Source of the DNA: Rhodothermales bacterium
GTDB lineage: Bacteria > Bacteroidota > Rhodothermia > Rhodothermales > Bin80
Length of the DNA stretch: 64,000 bases
Assembly: GCA_958296045.1 (NCBI GenBank)
Contig: CATQHT010000001.1
Span: forward strand, 558,001-622,000
Direction: 5' to 3'
The notes under the pieces: model-generated
Told to the model about the DNA's origin: nothing
The model's database searches: none
Seen by the model: the letters and a program-made list of their open reading frames with translations, nothing else
Position numbers and translations under genes: made by a program
Shown: positions 9,378-18,847 of the stretch, in pieces
Layout of the letters: every line of letters begins with the position of its first letter
Numbering within the stretch: the first letter of the stretch is position 1

Positions 9378-9880
9378 AAGTACCCCTTGTCTGGTAAGTG
9401 AAGAGGGTACGATACCACCTGCGCTCGACCTGCCGCCATCACCCGCGACAGGCAACAATAACCCGTTACTAACTCTGCCAGACTGCCAATTTGGCAGTCC
9501 CATATGCCGCCCTCCTACACCCCGCCGCCACCGGGCGGCACGCGGCGGATCAGGTGGTCGATTACCCGTGGAATCACTGGTCGATTACCCGTGGAACCAC
9601 TGGTCGATTTGGAGCGGAATACGCAATCAGCCGGAACGGCGGTAGCTTCCTTGCCTTGGGTAGCGACCCGGAGGAGGCGGCAAAGGTACGGCGTTACGAC
9701 AGAATTTCCCTCGGAGCTATTTGCCTGCTTATTGTCGCCTTCGGGCTTCAAATAGCCGCGATTTGGCTATAACGCAGCGGAACTTGCGCAATGGCATCGT
9801 TGTACAAACGGGTAACGCAACATTGCTAAGCCAAACCGATGTGGAGACGCAGAAATGGCGGGGACCGCTTGAAGATGACT

Positions 9881-10684
9881 ATGTCGGCGTCAGAAATGCA
9901 AAGCCGTGGAGCGACTCGGCAGCAGATATACGTCCATGCCCGAGCTGGCCTGCCCCTTCCGTTGCAGACCAGTCCGGTCAAGTTCGCTGTCAGGCTCAAG
10001 GATGGCCGGCTGTCGAGCCTATGGACAGTTGAAGTGGGGCGGAAGGGGGATGTTTACATATGCTCTCGTGACCTCGAGGGACGCGTGAAGATAAGCCTTC
10101 ACAATTCGGGCCAGCAGCACGCCGTCATTCATCTGTCCAATAACGGGGTACGTCCAGAGAGAATGGAATGGAAAGAGCCACCGCTGGAATCACCTATGCC
10201 AGCCTCGGTGAAGCTGTTCTTTCCTGTGTGGTCGGCTGGTATGGGGCCGACCAGGGACTTAGACGCTAAAAGACGGGACAGGATGTTAGAGAAGAACCAT
10301 GTTCTGATAGAGGGAGAGTGTAGTGAGGACACGGTGATCGTAGTTAGTTTCTCGCTTACGCCTCCTAACGTCACCATCCTCTGGCCTCCCAAGCCTCCAA
10401 TGGGGCTGGTCGCGGTTCTGCCCGTGAGCGCGGAGAAGGAGCTGCATATAATAGCACGCAGAGAGCCTCGGCCACATTTGAGGGCCGGTTTGGAGGCGAA
10501 GATGAACGCAGGAACTCAACGCAGGGCAGTTTCGGGACGCGGGTCCATTGATACTCCCTACTTACGATTACTAGGTGGCCAAGACGAGGATGGTGTCCAC
10601 TATGTGGCGGCGGTGACCGTGATGCGGAATGCACAGGGCGTAGAACTTGTACAGTGCCAGCGGGCGTTCGTGGACGTAGGCTGA
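9881..10684 (+). CDS. Conserved hypothetical protein, upstream partner of the deoxyribosyltransferase/TIR-like gene
   Basis: Start set at ATG 9881 (ATG 9875 is equally possible), giving 267 residues. The N-terminal half has VYICSRDLEGRVKISLHNSG, a pattern I associate with uncharacterised proteins, followed by mixed beta-rich sequence; no catalytic motif, signal peptide or membrane helix is visible. The stop lies 58 bases before the next gene in the same direction, so a two-gene operon is likely. The frame also contains an ATG at 9839, but the extra residues are basic and low in information. No function can be assigned. Confidence 0.65.
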   Translation: MSASEMQSRGATRQQIYVHARAGLPLPLQTSPVKFAVRLKDGRLSSLWTVEVGRKGDVYICSRDLEGRVKISLHNSGQQHAVIHLSNNGVRPERMEWKEPPLESPMPASVKLFFPVWSAGMGPTRDLDAKRRDRMLEKNHVLIEGECSEDTVIVVSFSLTPPNVTILWPPKPPMGLVAVLPVSAEKELHIIARREPRPHLRAGLEAKMNAGTQRRAVSGRGSIDTPYLRLLGGQDEDGVHYVAAVTVMRNAQGVELVQCQRAFVDVG

Positions 10685-10742
10685 GTTTCATCATGCCCCG
10701 GGGATAAGGCATGGAAATTGGTGGACACACGTTTGCATCGGC

Positions 10743-11798
10743 ATGGATTCCGTACATTCCGAATGCCCAATTTGGGGGACGCCCGCCAGCGAGTTAACGC
10801 TAGGCCATAGGCATATCTATGGGATAGACTCCCCCCGAGCTGGCGGAGAGTATCTAATTGCCCATGGTCTAGCACAGGAGCTTCTAAAACACGCTCTCGA
10901 CGAGGCCACTAAAGCAAAACTCACGACTTGGCTGATAGATGAGCGATGGCTGGGGAACCAACGGCCGGAGGTAACCCGCAAGGCAATTGAGAACGCACGT
11001 GCCGCTCAACGCATATCTGTGCCTGATCGTGCTGATCGTGTTCTACGGTGCTTGGCACAGAAGCTGGAGAAAGAAGAGACCGGCACCTTGCTTGCGGTAG
11101 ACGGCTATTCTGACTATCCGCACTGGACGGGGGAGGATGCACCAGGCAAGGCGTACCTGGAATTGCTGGCCCACTTGGAAAGCCCACACCCGACCAAGGG
11201 CGGCCTGATGGCCTTGCTGTGGGAGCTGGAAAGGGAGGGCCTAATAGGGAGGATGGCCCTGCCTGGGGGGAGCCCAGGACAAACTCCATCGCCTCTAAAA
11301 ATCCCCGTAACGGTGCCCGGATTTAAGCGGGCAAAAGATCTCGCACAAGCAGTGAACACGGCAGATGACCGAGTATTCGTGGCTATGTGGTTTCACGAGT
11401 CAACCGAAGAAGTGTGGAAAAAAGGCATCGGACCCGCGATTAGGGCAGCCGGATACGAACCGGTGCTGGTGAAAGAGCAGCACTTCACCGGCCCGATAGT
11501 AGACCAGATCATCAGCGAGATCCGCAGATCGCGGTTTATTGTGGTAGACTACACACATGGGAAGGCTGGGGCGCGGGGGAGTGTCTATTACGAAGCAGGA
11601 TTTGCCTATGGGTTGGACAAGGAGGTTATTTCTACATGCAGAGACACGATCCTAGAGAAGGTGCATTTCGATACCCAGCAGCACAATCACATTGCGTGGG
11701 TGAAAGGCAAAGAGGAGGAGCTAAAAACAAAGCTCCGGGATCGCATAACGGCGGTCATGGGTGACGGCCCCCTCAAGGGACAGAAATCAGAGAGATAG
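10743..11798 (+). CDS. Two-domain protein with C-terminal nucleoside 2-deoxyribosyltransferase/TIR-like domain
   Basis: A 351-residue protein. Residues about 8-170 form an N-terminal domain with a zinc-ribbon-like CPIWGTPA (second cysteine replaced by Trp), IDSPRAGGEYLI and LTTWLIDERWLG. Residues 210-340 form the nucleotide-binding domain: VFVAMWFHES, IGPAIRAAGYEPVLV, SRFIVVDYT, VYYEAGFAYGL (Glu 284 matches the catalytic glutamate of nucleoside deoxyribosyltransferases) and a terminal amphipathic helix. Such domains cleave N-glycosidic bonds of nucleosides or NAD-like molecules, and related TIR-like proteins act as abortive-infection effectors. Domain call firm; defence role inferred from domain and from the island of other defence-like genes. 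Confidence 0.75.
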   Translation: MDSVHSECPIWGTPASELTLGHRHIYGIDSPRAGGEYLIAHGLAQELLKHALDEATKAKLTTWLIDERWLGNQRPEVTRKAIENARAAQRISVPDRADRVLRCLAQKLEKEETGTLLAVDGYSDYPHWTGEDAPGKAYLELLAHLESPHPTKGGLMALLWELEREGLIGRMALPGGSPGQTPSPLKIPVTVPGFKRAKDLAQAVNTADDRVFVAMWFHESTEEVWKKGIGPAIRAAGYEPVLVKEQHFTGPIVDQIISEIRRSRFIVVDYTHGKAGARGSVYYEAGFAYGLDKEVISTCRDTILEKVHFDTQQHNHIAWVKGKEEELKTKLRDRITAVMGDGPLKGQKSER

Positions 11799-11958
11799 GT
11801 CCGGCTGGGGCAACAGGGAGATCACCCCTCCCTAGCCCCCACCCTGGATACGGGAAAGCAGGTCACGTTAGGCGTGGCGACGCTTTCCGTTAATGGCACT
11901 TAACGGTAGCTCTGGACGTTCGTAGAGACCATGTGTTCGGGCTGGCCAGCCCCTTTTA

Positions 11959-11974
11959 TTTCGGCTTGCCGAAA
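11959..11974. other. Short perfect hairpin downstream of the deoxyribosyltransferase-like gene
   Basis: TTTCGGC, two-base loop TT, GCCGAAA. The stem is 7 bp but no T-run follows on either strand, so intrinsic termination is doubtful. The remaining non-coding DNA between 11799 and 12061 shows nothing else. Confidence 0.25.
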
Positions 11975-13602
11975 CCAGACCTGTGGTCGTGGAATCGGGG
12001 GCGGATTTCGCCCGCGCACGAGGCTTTTGTGTGACAAAAGCATATCTTGCGGGGTGATTAACTAGTGCTTGTCAGAAAATAGGGCATTTTGGGCGTCTGC
12101 CTGGCTGGAGCAAGGTCGGGGGCACGCTGGGGGCCCGATAGGGACGCTGGTCTGAGCGATGGGAAGGGTAACAGAAGCGCTGCGCGGCCATTTCTGACCC
12201 TCAACCGGGCTTCGTTAGCTCCTGGCGGCCCAGAGTGGATACAGCTTACCCGTCGCGGGCTTGTCGGAAACAGAAAAAGAAGGGCTCAGCCGAAGCTGGA
12301 GCGGGCGAGCCTTAAGTGGCCCTCGCGCGAGCGGCGTGTCAGGCTTGTCGCTTTGCTTCTTTTTTCCTGACCACTTTGCCTAGTCGGTGAATGTTTGCCG
12401 ACAGCACCGCCAGCCCTACCGACCGATCGAAGCCCTCCTTTCCGTGGGTACGTATGAGCCCCATCCCCCGCTGTTGCAGGTTGTTGATGGCGGACTCGAT
12501 CGCAGGATGCTGTAGACGCGCCTTGACAAAATCGGGGTGAGACTCCCGCTCGCGTTGTTTCGCATTGCGGTAACTAGGCTTGGGCATGACGTTCAAGTCC
12601 AGCAGCTCATCGGCGTCGCGATTCTTCGCAGAGTAGAAGCCCTTATCCATGCTGCAGGACGTAAGCGACGGATAGCGCTTCTTTGCTTCGCCTATGAAAC
12701 CCACGATCATGGCCATATCGCCCCCATCGTGCTGCACATGGTGCATCAAGATGAATTGATGCTGATCCTCCAGCACGCAGACCGGAATGCCGAGCTCAGC
12801 TAACACGCCGGCCTTTCCTTTCCTGACCCACTGCGTATGCGGCTCGAAAATAGAAAATATCTTCTCTTCGTGCTCAATATCTTCCTTTTTCAGCAAGCGA
12901 CGGTCCACTTGGTCTACCAGTTTTTCGCTGGCTTCCAGGTACCACGCCATCTTGTCGGTCACTTCCTTCAGCGTCTTCACCGTCCCTAACGCCTTTGTGA
13001 TGATCTGGCGCGCAACCGCAAGGAACTGACGTACGCGGTCGAGGAAGCCATTCTTATGGGCCCTACGGCAACGGCGATAGGCTGTCGTTAATGTCTTCAC
13101 CCACCAGCGGGCCTTGCGCCAGCCCTTCATTCCTATCGCCTTGCAGTGTCCGTACAACTCGTTAACCAGATTGCGCAATGCATCACAGAGAAGTCGTACG
13201 TCCGTGGGCCACTCCACGTTGGTACGCGCTACAGCCGAATCCGCGCGGCAGCGCAAGGCATCTGTGGCGCCATGCTTGAGCTCCTTATGACCCTTTGCTA
13301 CCACCACTTGGTTGATCTCGTCGAGCGCCTCCTTCGTCAGCAGGGACACATTGTCGACCAGAGTATGCACCGAAAACCGCTTCTTACTGACGTCGCTGAT
13401 CATGTGCATAATCCGATCCAAACTGGACGGGTAATCCGAGGTAAGCTGGACACTTGTGGAGGGCTGCTGGCGCCTGTCTCGGGGCTGAGTAAAGGCCTTT
13501 ACAGGTGTGTGGTTTTGGCTGGTGGCAGTGGAGCAGTGGCGGTATCGGAGGGGATCCGTCAGCCGCTTAATATCAGGGACTCAATCACCAACCGAGTTTC
13601 TG

Positions 13603-15133
13603 ATGTCAAACAAGCGAGTGTCTATGCGGGCGATTAGGGACGTGCTTCGGCTGCATTTCCGGGAGGGGTATAGCAATCGCAAGATTGCGAAGTGTCTGTC
13701 CGTTTCAGCCAGTACGGTGAGCGCGTATTTGGAGCGTGCAAAGCATGCGGGTCTGTCCTGGCCTCTGCCGGAGGATTTGGATGATCATGGTTTGGAGTCA
13801 CGCCTGTATGCGGAGGCTTCTGTGCGCCACAAGTCTGAGCCAAGGTGGGAGGAGGTGCATCGGAAGATGTCGCGGTCGAGCATGACGCTGAAGTTGGTTT
13901 GGCAGTCCTACCGTGCAACGTATCCAGACGGCTACGGCTACAGTCGTTTCTGTGACCTATATCGTGCTTGGCGCCACCGCACGCAGGTGACCATGCATCT
14001 GCACCACAAGGCGGGTGAGAAGCTCGGGACTTTGCGGGCATGACGATAAAGGTGCGTGATCAGCGGAAGCCAGCTCACGTCTTTGTGGCCACGATGGGTT
14101 TTTCCAGTTACACGTATGCGGAGGCCACCGGAGATGAGACGCTGAGGAGCTTTATTGGCGCACATCGTCGGGCCCTTGAGTTTTTCGGTACGGTACCGGC
14201 GGCGGTGGTGCCTGACAACTTGAAGGCGGCAGTCAAGAAGGCGCACCGTTACGATCTGGAAATCAATCCTACCTACCAGGAGATGTGCGAGCATTACGAT
14301 CTGGTAGCGCTGCCGGCTCGCGCGAGAAAACCAAGGGATAAGGCCAAAGTCGAATCTGCGGTCAAAGTAGTGGAGCAGTGGATTCTGGCCGCCTTGGGTA
14401 CTGTCCCTTACCTCACGCTGGATATGCTCAATGAGCGGATTGCGAAGGGGTTGGTTACCCTGAATGACACTCCTTTTCAGAAGCGCGAAGGGAGCCGTCG
14501 CAGTCAGTTTGAGGCGGTGGATTTGCCCGCGATGCGCCCTTTACCCTCGAAGCCCTTTGAGTATAGGGAGTGGAAAGTGGCCACGGTGAGCTTTGATTAT
14601 CACGTAGCGGTGAACAAGCGGTTCTACAGCGTCCCGTATCGGCATGTCCGGCGCAAGGTGAATGTATGCGTGGGGGATGCTACCGTGGAGATATACCTTA
14701 GCAACCAACGTATAGCATCCCACAGGTTGTGCCCCAAGGTCTACGGATGGAGCACACATCCAGAGCATATACCTTCGAATCATCAGGAGTACGCCCAGCA
14801 GCATCGCCTGCTTGAGCGTGCCGCGCAGATCGGTCCGAACACACGGAGAAGGTAGCGTTGACCATCATAGAGCGCCGCAGGCATCCTGAGCAGGGCTTTC
14901 GCTCGGTCAGGGGGCTCCTGGACCTTAAGCGCGCCTATCCAGGCGAGCACATCGAGGCGGCCTGTAAGTGGGCATTAGTGCACCAGATCTTCCGCACAAG
15001 CAGCATCGCTAATGTTCTCAAACGTGGCATTGAGCGGCTTACCCTGTACCAGGCAGAGGAGGACCCGCCCATCATGCACGACAACATCCGCGGTGCCCAG
15101 TACTACGCCGACCCCCCTGACAACAACGCTTAG
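13603..15133 (+). pseudogene. istA: IstA transposase (IS21-B), two frameshifts
   Basis: Start ATG 13603 (MSNKRVSMRAIRDVLRL). The first frame covers the helix-turn-helix (NRKIAKCLSVSASTVSAYL) to HHKAGEKLG and stops at 14041-14043. The second starts in the expected DFAGMTIKV near 14030, so several bases are missing around 14024, right at the first catalytic Asp. The second frame (YTYAEATGDE, VVPDNLKAAVKKAHRYDLEI, RDKAKVESAV) stops at 14855. A further shift near 14845 leads to the C-terminus (TIIERRRHPEQGFRSVRG...) ending at 15133. Assembly error is possible, but two separate shifts favour decay. Confidence 0.8.
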
Positions 15134-15137
15134 TTCC

Positions 15138-15902
15138 ATGTTGACACACCCAACGATAGAGCAGCTCGAGAAGCTTCGCTTCTATGGCATGGCCGACGCT
15201 TTGCGCGATCAGCTAAACCATCCTGGCATTGAGCAGGTGGCATTCATGGACCGCCTCGGTGAGATGGTGGATCGCGAAGCCAACCGGCGTGAAAGCATTC
15301 GATTGAAGTTACGGCTTCGCCGCGCTCGGCTACGGCAACAGGCGTGTATGCAGGACATAGACTATCGCATGCATCGCGGACTGGACCGTCGCCTCATGCT
15401 GTATTTGGCCGGATGCGACTGGATACGCCAAAAGCAGAACGTGATCATCACCGGCCCCACCGGCGTGGGTAAGAGTTATATTGCCTGTGCGCTGGCCCAC
15501 ACCGCCTGCCTGAAAGGCTTTAAAGTGCGCTATTTCCGGTTGCACCGAATGCTCGAAGACGTTGCACTGGCGCGAGCAGAGGGCCGGCTCCTGAAGCTGC
15601 TGCGTACGTTGTCGCGGCTTAGCGTGCTGGTTGTTGATGATTGGGGGCTGAAAAAACTCACCAGTGCACAGCAAGATGATCTGCTGGAAATCTTGGATGA
15701 CCGACACCAGGTCAGCTCCACCATTGCTACCAGCCAGCTCCCGGTGGAACGCTGGCATCAGGCCATGGAAAATCCTACGCTCGCCGATGCTATCCTGGAT
15801 CGCCTCGTCCACAACGCGCACCGCATCCAGCTGACCGGCGACTCGATGCGTAAGCAAATGGCTAACGTGCACATGCCGGAAAACCCGGAAGACTCATCTT
15901 GA
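15138..15902 (+). CDS. istB: IstB transposition helper ATPase (IS21-B)
   Basis: The 254-residue protein begins at ATG 15138 (MLTHPTIEQLEKLRFYGMAD), four bases after the istA stop. Walker A GPTGVGKS near residue 107, Walker B VLVVDDWGL, and C-terminal NPTLADAILDRLVHNAHRI define IstB. It is intact although its istA partner is frameshifted. An extended upstream frame from 15012 overlaps istA and is not credible as coding. Confidence 0.92.
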   Translation: MLTHPTIEQLEKLRFYGMADALRDQLNHPGIEQVAFMDRLGEMVDREANRRESIRLKLRLRRARLRQQACMQDIDYRMHRGLDRRLMLYLAGCDWIRQKQNVIITGPTGVGKSYIACALAHTACLKGFKVRYFRLHRMLEDVALARAEGRLLKLLRTLSRLSVLVVDDWGLKKLTSAQQDDLLEILDDRHQVSSTIATSQLPVERWHQAMENPTLADAILDRLVHNAHRIQLTGDSMRKQMANVHMPENPEDSS

Positions 15903-16720
15903 TTCTAACCAGAAACTCCCAGCAACCACAGGGCATGCCAGCTAACGTCACCATCAAAACACGGCTGAACAACCTCCAGCGCGGGTGTCCAGTTTGGATC
16001 GGATTCACTGTCCAGCTTACCTCGGATTACCCGTCCAGTTTGGATCGGATTGGGTGCGCGAATTCGTCGGATTACGCAATCATGAGCATCTGACGCAGCG
16101 CCCTATGGTGGTTGGCCAGATCCTCCAGACGATCATAGTCGCAGTTGAGTGCGAACTTCACTACACCTAACACAAGGATCTGCCAGAAATCCATGCCAGG
16201 GCGACCCTTCGTCCGATCTACGTCGGGAAGAATCCTGCGCGAAAGGACCTCCAGCACCTGTTCGCGCACATCCTTATCCGCATACAGGGACTGCAGACCG
16301 CGCAACACCGCGGGGGTATCGTCCCTTGACTTGGGGTTCAGCTCAATCTGCTCAATCGGCGTGACCCACGGATCCGACTGGGACTTAAGGACCGCTCTCA
16401 TGTGTATGAATCGGGCGAATGTGGGCGGGTTCAGAGCTCAAAATCGTGCTTTACGCTGAGAAAAGCCAGATCTGAGCCAACATTCGCGGATCTAAGTTCT
16501 TGGCAGGAATGGGCCTACCGTGGGTTCACATTGGGTAAGACCGACCATTAGCCAGCAAAAACGCCTATTTCTGGCGTATCTCTCCCCCTGCTGACCCCCA
16601 TGCAGCCATCTACGCAAGGCAGGCCCTGTTTTTCGGACAAGCACTTGCTAAGCCATAGCGCTGCCTGGTGGCGCGTGGCGCGCCGATCCGTCGGGCCGCT
16701 TGCCTGTAGGTACGGCCCCG

Positions 16721-17548
16721 TCACGGGTGCAGCGAGACGGTGGCCGCTACAGGTCGGTGGTCCGATGGGTAGCGGCCGTCTGACAGATCTTCAATGATAG
16801 CAAAGGAGTGCACAGGTATCCCACGCTCCACGAAGATGTGGTCGATGCGCACTTGGGAGCGGCGAGCCCCGGCCTCAAACCCGCTGAAGGTGCCCAACGA
16901 TGCTTGGGTTGTTGTGCCTGCCAGGCCCATGGCGTCCGCCAGGTGCCCTGCCGTCAAACGGCGGTACACCGCGGTGGTGTCGCCCGCATTGAAGTCGCCG
17001 GTGACCACAACCGGATCGCCGCCGCGCATCTGCTCTACCCGTTCGGTCAGGAGCGCAGCACTCTGGCGGCGTGCTTCACGGCCACGGTGATCAAAGTGCG
17101 CATTGAACACCCATAAAGATGCCCCGCTTGCCCGATGCCTGAGCTGTACCCAGGTGGCAATGCGCGCGAGGGCTGCATCCCAGCCGATACTTCCAGGGAT
17201 TTCGGGCTCCTCCGACAACCAGAAGGTCCCGCTGGTGACGGGCTCAAACGCGTCCCGACGAAAAAAGACGGGCGCAAACTCGCCGGCTTCTGCGCCGTCG
17301 TCCCGCCCTACCCCAACCCAGTCAAAGGCGGGAAGCATCTGCGCCAAGTCGCTCACCTGATGCGCAAGGGCCTCCTGAACGCCGATAACATCTGCACGCT
17401 CCACAATAGCTGCCACACGGGCTTTCCGGTGCACCCAGCTGTGAATGCCATCATCGGGGTTGTCATAACGTACGTTGAAGGTCATGACGCGGACCTCTTG
17501 AGAATCCGCCGCCGTCCCTACTCCCAACAAGAACAACAGAGCAACCAT
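16721..17548 (-). CDS. Secreted endonuclease/exonuclease/phosphatase-family hydrolase
   Basis: A 275-residue protein with an N-terminal hydrophobic signal segment (VALLFLLGVGTAADSQ; probable cleavage near residue 16) and the complete metal-dependent EEP fold signature: MTFNVRYDNPDDG, IGVQEALAHQ (metal-binding Glu), FNAHFDHRG, VVTGDFNAGD and the terminal SDHRPVAATV. It would act outside the cytoplasm on phosphodiester or phosphomonoester substrates; the substrate cannot be read from sequence. It follows moaA on the same strand with a 17-base gap, so it may share a transcript, although the functions look unrelated. Confidence 0.85.
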   Translation of the reverse strand: MVALLFLLGVGTAADSQEVRVMTFNVRYDNPDDGIHSWVHRKARVAAIVERADVIGVQEALAHQVSDLAQMLPAFDWVGVGRDDGAEAGEFAPVFFRRDAFEPVTSGTFWLSEEPEIPGSIGWDAALARIATWVQLRHRASGASLWVFNAHFDHRGREARRQSAALLTERVEQMRGGDPVVVTGDFNAGDTTAVYRRLTAGHLADAMGLAGTTTQASLGTFSGFEAGARRSQVRIDHIFVERGIPVHSFAIIEDLSDGRYPSDHRPVAATVSLHP

Positions 17549-17565
17549 AGCGCAGCGCGGTTTGG

Positions 17566-18654
17566 TTAGCCACCAATCATGATCATGGGACGGTTCGCCA
17601 TCGTGGCCAAGTTGTGCATCCCGGCATGCCGCGCACGTTTGCGCCCCACGGCCCGGCTGATAACCTGAAGCAGCGTCTCATCAGCAGCGCCACCGCGCAT
17701 CAGGTCCCGCAAGCTAACCTCCGCCGATCCGAATAAACACACCTTCAGATTCCCGTCCGCGGTGATGCGCAGCCGGTTGCAGCCCTCACAAAAGTTGTCG
17801 GTCATCGAAGTGATAAACCCCACGGTGCCCCGGAATCCGGGCACGCGATACGTCTTCGAAACCGCATCAGGCTGGTCAAGTAGCCGCTCAAGCGGGTAGA
17901 ATCGCCGCACCAGCGCCAGCATCTGCTGGTAAGATACCATGCGCCTGGCGTCCCACCGGTTGCCGTCAAACGGCATAAACTCCAGGAAGCGCACCTCTAC
18001 GGAGGCGTCCCTCGTCATGGCCACAAACTCGGCGAGCTCGTCCTCATTGAAGCCGCGCATTACTACGCAGTTGACTTTTGTAACCACGCCGGGGGTCCGC
18101 AGCGCTTGGCGTATGGCACCGAGCACCAGAGGTAATCCCCGGCGCCGGGTGACCTCCTCGAATCGGTCCGCGCGCAGCGTGTCCAGGCTGATGTTGTAGC
18201 CGCGCACGCCCGCGGCGCGCAAGCGGTCGAGCTTTTTGCCTAGGAGCAGTCCGTTGGTGGTTATCGCTAGCGTGCGAAGACCTGAAATACCACCCAGCGC
18301 CTGAGCTATCTCCACGATGTCGGCTCTTAGGAGCGGCTCTCCTCCCGTAAGCCTGATCTTCGTTACACCTTGGTTTACGAAAAGGCGCGCTAAGCGGATA
18401 ATTTCTGGCGCGGTAAGAAGACGGTCCTGAGGCGTCCAGTCCAGACCCTCTTCTGGCATGCAGTAGCGGCAGCGCAAATTGCAGCGCTCAACCAGCGCAA
18501 TGCGCAGATAGGTGTGTTGGCGCCCGAATCCGTCAGACAGCACATGGGCATGCGAGTGTGCGGAGTCGTAGCGTAGACCAAACCCATGGGGCACCTCTTT
18601 CGCCACAGCAGGCGCGCGGCGGGTCTGAGGCAACAACGTCAGCTCATGAATCAT
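17566..18654 (-). CDS. moaA: GTP 3',8-cyclase MoaA (molybdenum cofactor biosynthesis)
   Basis: Radical-SAM enzyme making 3',8-cyclo-GTP, the first step of molybdopterin synthesis. The N-terminal [4Fe-4S] motif CNLRCRYC is present, followed by RLTGGEPLLR and ITTNGLLL. The C-terminal second cluster site CEGCNRLRITADGNLKVC is intact, and the protein ends in GG as MoaA proteins do. Start placed at ATG 18654 (MIHELTLLPQ), giving about 362 residues; an ATG 18 bases upstream is possible. No other moa gene is in the window. It diverges from the arginine operon. Confidence 0.96.
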   Translation of the reverse strand: MIHELTLLPQTRRAPAVAKEVPHGFGLRYDSAHSHAHVLSDGFGRQHTYLRIALVERCNLRCRYCMPEEGLDWTPQDRLLTAPEIIRLARLFVNQGVTKIRLTGGEPLLRADIVEIAQALGGISGLRTLAITTNGLLLGKKLDRLRAAGVRGYNISLDTLRADRFEEVTRRRGLPLVLGAIRQALRTPGVVTKVNCVVMRGFNEDELAEFVAMTRDASVEVRFLEFMPFDGNRWDARRMVSYQQMLALVRRFYPLERLLDQPDAVSKTYRVPGFRGTVGFITSMTDNFCEGCNRLRITADGNLKVCLFGSAEVSLRDLMRGGAADETLLQVISRAVGRKRARHAGMHNLATMANRPMIMIGG

Positions 18655-18847
18655 GACAAGGCCTGATTCCAAACAGCTTTGTACCCGGCTTTAGTGCAAA
18701 GGTACCCACTACGAGCCCAGGTGTGATCCATTTGGACCGTGGCGGGTTTACTTCGCACGGCAGGTCGGAAGCACAGCCGGTCACCGTTGGCGCTGATTTG
18801 TGATGGGATCAGCGCCATTGTTATGCATGCAATGGCGGTGCGCGGCT
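18655..18847. promoter_or_regulatory. Divergent intergenic region between moaA and argG
   Basis: About 190 bases that must contain the promoters of moaA (minus) and the arginine operon (plus). On the minus strand TACCTTTG at 18705-18698 fits the Bacteroidota -7 pattern TAnnTTTG and lies 44 bases before the moaA start. No convincing -33 element, ARG box or leader structure was found. Weak evidence. Confidence 0.25.

Larger units (their letters stand above)
6902..9625 (-). mobile_element. IS21-family element IS21-A, copy 1
   Basis: The 2724-bp element has 5'-TGC...GCA-3' ends (left TGCATATTCC, right complement TGCGTATTCC) and a perfect 6-bp duplication ATCAGC at 6896-6901 and 9626-9631. It carries istA and istB on the minus strand, in the usual order with a one-base stop/start overlap. 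The termini contain 23-bp repeats with core AATCGACCA: positions 9555, 9578 and 9601 at the istA end, and 6939 and 6962 (plus a degenerate one at 6916) at the other. A second copy in opposite orientation begins at 62286. The 250 bases upstream of istA are non-coding terminus. Confidence 0.9.
6851..9772 (+). pseudogene. 63-residue single-helix membrane protein split by IS21-A1
   Basis: Bases 6851-6901 and 9632-9772 join exactly, after removing the element and one copy of its 6-bp target duplication ATCAGC, into a 64-codon frame: MFSPDVLDTTGLPQDI, then SRNGGSFLALGSDPEEAAK, VRRYDRISLGAICLLIVAFG and LQIAAIWL stop. One transmembrane helix covers the last 20 or so residues. A GAGAGG ribosome-binding site sits 7-8 bases before the ATG. 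The clean in-frame junction supports a real gene. Function unknown; now inactivated. Confidence 0.65.
13405..16078 (+). mobile_element. IS21-family element IS21-B inserted in an ISNCY transposase gene
   Basis: A 2674-bp element with ends TGCATAATCCGA (left) and TGCGTAATCCGA (right, complement), flanked by a perfect 6-bp duplication ATCATG (13399-13404 and 16079-16084). The termini contain 23-bp-spaced repeats with core AATCCGA. istA and istB are on the plus strand. It differs from IS21-A in terminal repeats and proteins but has the same architecture. Truncated ends of this element type also occur at 27181-27227 and about 53159-53225. Confidence 0.9.
12339..16401 (-). pseudogene. ISNCY transposase split by IS21-B (460 residues when rejoined)
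   Basis: Bases 16401-16079 and 13398-12339 join in frame, after removal of IS21-B and one ATCATG duplication, into 461 codons. N-terminal part: MRAVLKSQSDPWVTPIEQIE, GRPGMDFWQILVLGVV, NCDYDRLEDLANHHRALRQ. C-terminal part: DNVSLLTKEALDEINQVV, NVEWPTDVRLLCDAL, HDGGDMAMIVGF, SMDKGFYSAKN, AIESAINNLQQRGMG. The motif order matches ISNCY (ISDol1-like) DDE transposases. No other lesion is visible, so the IS21-B insertion is what inactivated it, and it is the best template for judging the other two copies. Confidence 0.85.
12062..16648 (-). mobile_element. ISNCY-type insertion sequence, copy 3 in this report, interrupted by IS21-B
   Basis: Same ends as the element at 1379-6578 (left CTAGTGCTTGTCAG; right ...GACAAGCACTTGC). 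Without IS21-B and its target duplication the length is about 1.9 kb. Left flank (GATTAA) and right flank (TAAGCC) do not form a clear target duplication, unlike the first copy, so one flank may have been exchanged or eroded. The coding region is otherwise undamaged. It sits between the deoxyribosyltransferase-like gene and the endonuclease/exonuclease/phosphatase gene. The 280 bases at the left and 250 at the right are non-coding termini. Confidence 0.8.

Noticed and set aside
11959-11974. Hairpin after the deoxyribosyltransferase-like gene as an intrinsic terminator
   Set aside because: No T-run follows the 7-bp stem on either strand, and it lies 160 bases from the stop codon.
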